A DNA stretch of 35,870 nucleotides, from assembly GCA_023131835.1 (NCBI GenBank), contig JAGLZA010000029.1, positions 1 to 35,870 on the forward strand, in the 5' to 3' direction. The DNA is from Caldifarciminota bacterium (GTDB taxonomy: Bacteria; Hydrothermota; UBA3072). The position numbers were made by a program, and so were the translations under genes. Positions 32,201 to 35,870 of the stretch are shown here, in pieces (position 1 is the stretch's first letter; each line of letters starts with the position of its first letter). Below the pieces are notes generated by a model. It was not told the DNA's origin. It worked only from the letters and a program-made list of their open reading frames with translations, and did no database searches.

Positions 32201-32352
32201 CCCAGAGAATTATATGGATTCAGGTATCTTTGATATTCGGGATTGGATTGTAGTAGTTCTACTCTTTTCTTTACCAGAGATGGGTGAACTATCTTTTTGA
32301 GTGAATCCATCTCCTGGGAACTACTTATAAACGAAAACAATATAAAAATCAT
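29275..32352 (-). CDS. Secreted M6-like zinc metallopeptidase with FG-GAP repeats and sorting domain
   Basis: 1025 residues. A short hydrophobic N-terminus (no basic n-region) serves as a probable signal. The peptidase domain has HEFGH at 276-280 followed by LLDLYD, as in immune inhibitor A/M6 peptidases. Residues ~545-935 hold FG-GAP-like repeats (DITGNGNVDLF, DIDRDGIKEIICS, DITGDGYLEIVLAD, DVSGDSIPDIILGS, DIDGDNRSELFIGS). The C-terminus (EVILRVFSLSGRLVAEEKV, NGVYIATIKI) is a diverged sorting domain lacking the KMVVVR end. ATG 32352 follows GAAGGAG. It is the first protein gene after tRNA-Ser(CGA) and the head of a chain into cysS. Confidence 0.87.
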   Translation of the reverse strand: MIFILFSFISSSQEMDSLKKIVHPSLVKKRVELLQSNPEYQRYLNPYNSLGAFRGKKKRGVQKLKGRAPVDTVYIAAIRVQFLPDSTPLTTGDGRINLEASGNLCDTIIDGSDTSIVRSLSYDPPHDFIYFNRLMEYLHNYYWKVSYHSLWIEYRVLPDSTDSVYTLPHKMTYYGDPSNYVMGLFKLLRDAVEVADYDADFGWIDEIIIFHAGSMYQSDYLYDSPYDLPAVSVHGLHHVFDSYLIADGDTIDSGIIYPETGFQDGMPAYLQGGLCHEFGHSNAVGLLDLYDVSGETMGMGGWALMGTGNWNELGLVPPRLCAYNRIEAGFDEPVIINKNADSIPIKWTGSMDTITPHIYKVPINKDEYFLIENRWVYINPDTFHYVNPCTTDIDSNGARVWKNNVLVDVDDYESSLPPPLYSGGLAIWHIDEEKIAKSDTFNELNAGFPHGVDLEEADGIQDFEKLFRRVYNIEATFYGSELDIFQRNGWLSSFGNETDPNTKDNSKNYSGILISNITEPDSIMWFDISFQGSVPDFPKEFGERMDVISPQILDSSIYIGDLFGGVYRTNPDTTLFRMVDITDTIYIDSTYTTPLLSDITGNGNVDLFDMTINGHLFLYNLVSDSLLDSLSINGCIYGNASAYELDGNPGKEILFGTSKSELHILRWDGDSLIEMDGFPLYVGDWLVSVPLVIDNAIYCLPADGKLWKISQDGEMIWRKGEENLSYSLSSPVAGDIDRDGIKEIICSVGNRTVFSIDTSGIIEWSKDLHAKTFFSTPALGDITGDGYLEIVLADSTYLYALNRNGYLLDNFPVRINLSKQTQSSLILSDVSGDSIPDIILGSPDGGVLAYNGRGEVIAQFPLTTGKRAYSTPLIADIDGDNRSELFIGSYDGWLYGWETNGFYLKEGWNQIYWNNDHQSIYPDSLLKDAEEEGELTLDEFYVYPSPVTKGIVHFRFRLGDNADEVILRVFSLSGRLVAEEKVTGDFGINDRTIVLSNQANGVYIATIKIDKSIFDKKKFAILKGG

Positions 32353-32386
32353 AAAAACTCCTTCTAATTAGCAAAATTCAACAACC

Positions 32387-32474
32387 CGGAGGGAGAGGGA
32401 TTCGAACCCCCGTTCCAGCAATACCGGAAACACGATTTCGAATCGTGCGCTTTTAGCCACTCAGCCATCCCTCC
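32387..32474 (-). tRNA. tRNA-Ser (CGA)
   Basis: Minus strand: acceptor GGAGGGA/TCCCTCC, anticodon arm CACGA-TTCGAAA-TCGTG (anticodon CGA, codon UCG), long variable arm, T loop TTCGAAT, discriminator G. Its 5' 14 bases coincide with the 3' end of the tadA coding region on the same strand. Confidence 0.93.
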
Positions 32475-32919
32475 TCTCTTCAAAAAAACGCTTAAGTAGT
32501 TTTACTGCTTCTTCCTTCATAACGCCTGAAACAGTCTTAAAGTTCCAATTCCATCTACTTCCACAAACATCAATTACAGAACCAAGAGCTCCAAATTTCT
32601 CATCCCTTGCTCCATATACAACCATATCCAATCTGGATTGAATAATTGCCCCTGCACACATCAAGCAGGGTTCAACAGTAGAGTAAAGGATTGCTCCATT
32701 CAATCTCCAATCCCGGATGGAATGGGCTGCCGCTGTTATAGCAATGAGTTCAGCATGAGCAGTAGGGTCATTCAGTCTCTCCTTCATATTATGCCCTCTT
32801 CCAATAATTGTATCATTTTTAACTACCACTGCACCTATCGGGACTTCACCCTTTTCAAAAGCGCATTCAGCCTCGCTCAACGCTACCCTCATCCATTTAT
32901 TATGTTCTAATCTTTCCAC
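32461..32919 (-). CDS. tadA: tRNA adenosine(34) deaminase TadA
   Basis: 152 residues. It converts A34 of tRNA-Arg(ACG) to inosine so that one tRNA can read CGU, CGC and CGA. Zinc/catalytic motifs: HAE (55-57, Glu57 being the proton shuttle) and PCLMC (84-88). Its length is typical. The start is GTG 32919; an overlapping ATG two bases earlier is out of frame, and ATG codon 10 would remove part of helix 1. The substrate tRNA gene lies 18 bp upstream, and the last codons plus stop are part of the tRNA-Ser(CGA) gene. Confidence 0.95.
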   Translation of the reverse strand: MERLEHNKWMRVALSEAECAFEKGEVPIGAVVVKNDTIIGRGHNMKERLNDPTAHAELIAITAAAHSIRDWRLNGAILYSTVEPCLMCAGAIIQSRLDMVVYGARDEKFGALGSVIDVCGSRWNWNFKTVSGVMKEEAVKLLKRFFEERRDG

Positions 32920-32937
32920 ATCTATATATTTTCCAAT

Positions 32938-33011
32938 TACGCCTGAGGGGATTCGAACCCCTAACCTGCGGATCCGTAGTCCGCCGCTCTTTCCGTTTGA
33001 GCCACAGGCGT
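32938..33011 (-). tRNA. tRNA-Arg (ACG)
   Basis: Minus strand: acceptor ACGCCTG/CAGGCGT, D stem GCTC/GAGC, anticodon arm GCGGA-CTACGGA-TCCGC (anticodon ACG), T arm AGGGG-TTCGAAT-CCCCT, discriminator A. This is the A34 substrate of TadA, encoded next to it. Confidence 0.94.
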
Positions 33012-33023
33012 ATTTATAGTGTA

Positions 33024-33051
33024 AAAGTATGCAAACTCAATCTATTGTCAA
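33024..33051 (-). promoter_or_regulatory. Possible promoter of the tRNA-Arg-tadA chain
   Basis: Minus strand TTGACA (33051-33046), 16-bp spacer, weak TACTTT (33029-33024). The perfect -35 box and standard distance to the tRNA support it; the -10 box is poor. Confidence 0.45.
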
Positions 33052-33364
33052 GTGGAAGGAGTCACCTTATCCCCCCAATTTTTAACCACAGAGAACCTAG
33101 CGCGGCAAAGCCGCTAAAATGTAAAAATCAAATATCAAAATGTAAAAATACAAATCAAAGTTCAAAAATGAATTAAAAAAAAGAAACAACGAATGCCACT
33201 AATAACACAAATAATTTTTCATTTTTTACGGTTAGGGGAAGAGATAATTTTGCATTTTAATCTGTCATTTTGCTTTTTAATTTTTGATATTTAATTTCCA
33301 GGGAAAGCAAAAGCGAATGAGATATTTTTTGCAAAAAAACAAGAAGTTGACTGGCAGTACTACT

Positions 33365-33754
33365 GAGATAGTCGCTTCGCTCCAATTGAGGAATAGTTAA
33401 ATGGTTGAATAGGAAAATAGTTAAATAGTAGGGGCGAACTGCGTTCGCCCGTTGTAGGAGCGGTTTCCAAACCGCGATAATCGCGACTTAAGAAGTCGCT
33501 CCTACAAGAAATTAATGTAGGGGTCAGGTTCCCTGACCCGATAGTTGGATTTTGCGTTCATCTGTGTTTAAATTCCTGGGTTTGGAGATGGGTTCTTTAA
33601 ATCAGTTTTAATTAGTGCAAATCTGTGTCAAATAAATAAGGGGTCAAGGGTTCGAGGTTAAGAAAAAAACCGTGCAGGAACCGTGGCTAAAAATAGGTGG
33701 AGGTGGGAGTAATTTTGCATTTTGCATTTTTCATTGGAGCGAAGCGACTATCTC
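33365..33754. repeat. 22-bp perfect inverted repeat bracketing 346 bp
   Basis: The segment 33365-33386 (starting GAGATAGTCGCTTCGC) is repeated exactly in inverse at 33733-33754. Between them lie the composite palindrome repeat and other repeat phrases; no coding capacity is evident. Confidence 0.7.
33391..33539. repeat. Composite repeat, copy 2 (well-preserved)
   Basis: Near copy of 8513-8661. Modules: 33428-33450 (arm GTAGGGGC, core GAACTGCGTTC); 33454-33505 with outer arms GTAGGAGC/GCTCCTAC enclosing hairpins GCGGTTT-CC-AAACCGC (33460-33475) and GCGACTT-AAG-AAGTCGC (33483-33499), which could fold as a three-way junction; and 33517-33539 with GGGTCAGG/CCTGACCC arms. Spacers match copy 1. 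Confidence 0.82.
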
Positions 33755-33857
33755 TGTCCCCTCTGCGTTTTATTGTGTGGGGGTGTGGGAGAAACAACAC
33801 ATTAATTTCTCTGTGTTCTCTGTGGCAAAAAATGGGAGGGGTGGGGGGATTAAAAAA

Positions 33858-35870
33858 TCAGTGTTCAGGAATAGAGTTTTTATTTATTTTTTGAATCCAT
33901 CCTTTTGCTCCAAAGTCCTTAAATATTTTCATTGCTTTTGTAAAATATTTTTTTGCCTTGGTTTTATCTCCGAATTCCTTAAACATCAAACCTTGATAAT
34001 AATAAGTCTTAGCAAGTCTGAACCTAAACTTTATCTCCTTAAAAAGAGAAATTGATTTCTTGAAAGAAGATTTCGCCTTATTCCACTTTTTCTGTTTTGT
34101 ATAAAGGCGACCAGAAAAGCAAAGTGAATCAGCCTTTGCTATCCTGGAGGCAAGTTCATCCACCAGGGATAAAGATTTCTTTAACCTTTTTTCTGCATCA
34201 GTCACGTTATCCTTTTCCAACGAGAGTGAGACGAAACCGAGAAGAACATCGGCCAGAAGCAACTTGGATTTTATTTTTCGGGCAATTAAATGGGCCTTGG
34301 TATAATACCTCTCCGCAGTTGAAAAGTCATTTTTCTCCACCAGGATGTTGCCTATACATAGAAGACTTGCTGTTTCGCCTTCACGGTCACCAATCTCTTC
34401 TTGTATCTTTAATGCGCGATGGTAAAATTCCAATGAGGTAGAATATTCACCAAGGTTCTCATAAATAATACCAATATTGATAAGACTTGCCCCCTCAACT
34501 CTGCGATTATCGATCTCTTTGCCTATTTTTAATGACCGTAGGTGAGACTTCAGTGCTTTTGAACTTTCACCAAGAATGAGAGAGAGAATACCAAGATTAT
34601 TGAGGATTATTGCCTCACCCCTGCGGTCGCCAATCTCTCCAACTATTTTTATTGACTGCCGAAAAAATTTCAGGGCTTTGGAATACTCACTAAGAAAATC
34701 ATAAACAATGCCGATGTTATTGAGACTTGCTGCCTCACCCCTGTAATCACCAATCTCTTTTCTTATTTTCAACGACTGCTGAAAGAATTTCAATGCCCTG
34801 GAATATTCGCCCATCTCGCCATAAACAATTCCAATGCTATTGTAATTTTCTGCCTCACCCCTGTAATCGTCAATCTCTTTTTGTATTTTCAATGAATGTT
34901 GGTAAGACTCCAATGCCTCAGGATATTTGCTAAGACACCAGTAGGTTCTGCCAATATGATTGAGACTCGATGCTTTGCCCTTTCTATCGTTCAATCCTTT
35001 ATATATCTGGAGCGTCTTTTTCGCTTTTCGTATCGCTTCGTTATACTGACCTGTATCTTGGTGGATTCCACATAACGCACAGAGACAATCCGCTTCTTCC
35101 TTCTTGTTCCCTGTTTTTTTAGCTTTATCGATTGCCCTTTCCAAATCTACAATTGCCTTCTCATTCTCTCCAATCAGGTTTAATACTGCTGCCCTTTTCT
35201 TTAAACATTCAATTCCTTTTATTTCCTTCTTATCAACTTTACTTTCGGGTAAACTTTCAATGGCTCGAGTATAAAACCTTATTGCATCCTGATTTGCATA
35301 AGCATCTTTTGCCCTATCACCAGCAAGCACACTATATTCTATTGCCCTGTCTCGGTCTTTACTTAAATAAAAATGATGGGCTAATTCCTCAATTATACTT
35401 TCAATATTGTCTTTATAAATGTTCAACAACTCCTCACCAGCTGTTTGATGATAATGTTTTAATTTAACCCCTGGTATTTTCTGATAGACTATCTCTCTGA
35501 TTATGTTCTCGGAGAAACGGTAACGTTCCCCACCACATTCTCTCAATAATCTCATCTCCAATATCTCATCCAATAGATCGAAGAGTTGTCCCTCGTTCAT
35601 TTTTGTTATGCTCCGTAAGAAATCAAAGTCAAATTCTCTGCCGATAACTGCTGCGTACTCTAATAGAGAATGCGCCTCGCTGTCCAATGCACCCAACTTC
35701 CTCTCAACAACACCCTCAAGTGAAGAGGGGATGATAACCTCCTTACTTCTATCAAATATCCACTCTTTTTTATTCCAGAATAAAGCATCATTTGTCTCCA
35801 GGGATTTCATTAACTCTTCAATGAAAAAGGGATTTCCACCTGTCTCTTTATATATATAATCCGTAAGTTC
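33858..35870 (-). CDS. STAND-type ATPase/TPR regulatory protein, N-terminus outside the window
   Basis: The frame is open to the window edge, giving the last 670 residues; the ATG at 35810 is internal. The first visible residues (TGGNPFFIEEL) and RKLGALDSEAHSLLEYAAVIGREFDFDFL belong to the C-terminal part of an AAA/STAND ATPase domain as in MalT-like, cyclase- or kinase-linked regulators. From ~residue 165 follow at least ten TPRs of ~40 residues, several nearly identical (RGEAASLNNIGIVY, GEYSRALKFFQQSLKI). It is probably a cytoplasmic signalling or scaffold protein. The missing N-terminus would show whether it carries a kinase, cyclase or DNA-binding output domain. Confidence 0.8.
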   Translation of the reverse strand, partial: ELTDYIYKETGGNPFFIEELMKSLETNDALFWNKKEWIFDRSKEVIIPSSLEGVVERKLGALDSEAHSLLEYAAVIGREFDFDFLRSITKMNEGQLFDLLDEILEMRLLRECGGERYRFSENIIREIVYQKIPGVKLKHYHQTAGEELLNIYKDNIESIIEELAHHFYLSKDRDRAIEYSVLAGDRAKDAYANQDAIRFYTRAIESLPESKVDKKEIKGIECLKKRAAVLNLIGENEKAIVDLERAIDKAKKTGNKKEEADCLCALCGIHQDTGQYNEAIRKAKKTLQIYKGLNDRKGKASSLNHIGRTYWCLSKYPEALESYQHSLKIQKEIDDYRGEAENYNSIGIVYGEMGEYSRALKFFQQSLKIRKEIGDYRGEAASLNNIGIVYDFLSEYSKALKFFRQSIKIVGEIGDRRGEAIILNNLGILSLILGESSKALKSHLRSLKIGKEIDNRRVEGASLINIGIIYENLGEYSTSLEFYHRALKIQEEIGDREGETASLLCIGNILVEKNDFSTAERYYTKAHLIARKIKSKLLLADVLLGFVSLSLEKDNVTDAEKRLKKSLSLVDELASRIAKADSLCFSGRLYTKQKKWNKAKSSFKKSISLFKEIKFRFRLAKTYYYQGLMFKEFGDKTKAKKYFTKAMKIFKDFGAKGWIQKINKNSIPEH

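Larger units (their letters stand above)
33052..33857. repeat. Gene-free repeat mosaic
   Basis: No gene seen. Contents in order: AT-rich phrases of the AATGTAAAAATCAAATATC kind (33117-33170) with related inverse text at 33262-33300, one arm of a 22-bp inverted repeat (33365-33386), a composite palindrome repeat (33391-33539), the GTGCAGGAACCGTGGC motif (33672-33687, inverse of 4439-4461), the second 22-bp arm (33733-33754), and CTCTGTG phrases to ~33830. Confidence 0.75.

Noticed and set aside
33672-34055. Open frame on the + strand across the end of the TPR gene
   Set aside because: It is antisense to the well-supported TPR coding region and starts in repeat DNA.

Overview
The window reads as about 36 kb of an AT-leaning (roughly 40% GC by eye) genome of an uncultured-type, Gram-negative, fermentative bacterium of the FCB / WOR-3 (Stahlbacteria-like) kind. 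That placement is inference. It rests on exported proteins ending in FlgD-Ig/type-IX-like C-terminal sorting domains (NGVYFYRLS...KMVVVR), an Omp85 outer-membrane protein, FG-GAP-repeat secreted peptidases, and a fermentation/hydrogenase-type gene set. No rRNA or other decisive phylogenetic marker is present.

Layout. (1) Positions 1-4347, + strand: an open-ended surface protein, a TPR lipoprotein and a second secreted protein with the C-terminal sorting domain. (2) 4348-14723: mostly + strand single genes (phosphotransacylase, TamA-like Omp85, a papain-family secreted peptidase with a beta-propeller, ndk-ackA) separated by gene-free DNA full of short palindromes. Two REP-associated tyrosine transposase (RAYT) genes, one intact and one frameshifted, sit here. 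(3) 14724-24110, - strand: a tightly packed ten-gene operon of NuoE/NuoF-like subunits, an unusual NuoG/NfnB-like fusion, a sensory-type [FeFe]-hydrogenase homologue and a signalling set of two DRTGG, two HATPase and one PHP protein. (4) 24264-33011, - strand: a tRNA-Thr/tRNA-Ser pair downstream of a chain tRNA-Arg(ACG)-tadA-tRNA-Ser(CGA)-M6 peptidase-DUF-cysS-rsmB-PASTA-PASTA. (5) 33012-33857: a repeat mosaic. (6) 33858 to the window end: a STAND-ATPase/TPR protein cut by the window edge.

How the genes fit together. The phosphotransacylase and acetate kinase would make ATP from acyl-CoA. The NADH-linked flavin/Fe-S complex would move electrons between NAD(H), probably NADP(H), and ferredoxin. 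Its regulatory neighbours look like an H2- or redox-sensing phospho-signalling cassette. The subunit expected to carry a catalytic H-cluster is not in the operon.

The most striking non-genic feature is a family of about two dozen palindromes with fixed arms (GTAGGGGC / GCCCCTAC) and a core that changes between self-complementary words. The copies around each RAYT gene tend to share one core. Palindromes also occur inside coding regions, supply stop codons and serve as terminators. At one pair of homologous loci the flanks are conserved while the core has been replaced by a different palindrome.
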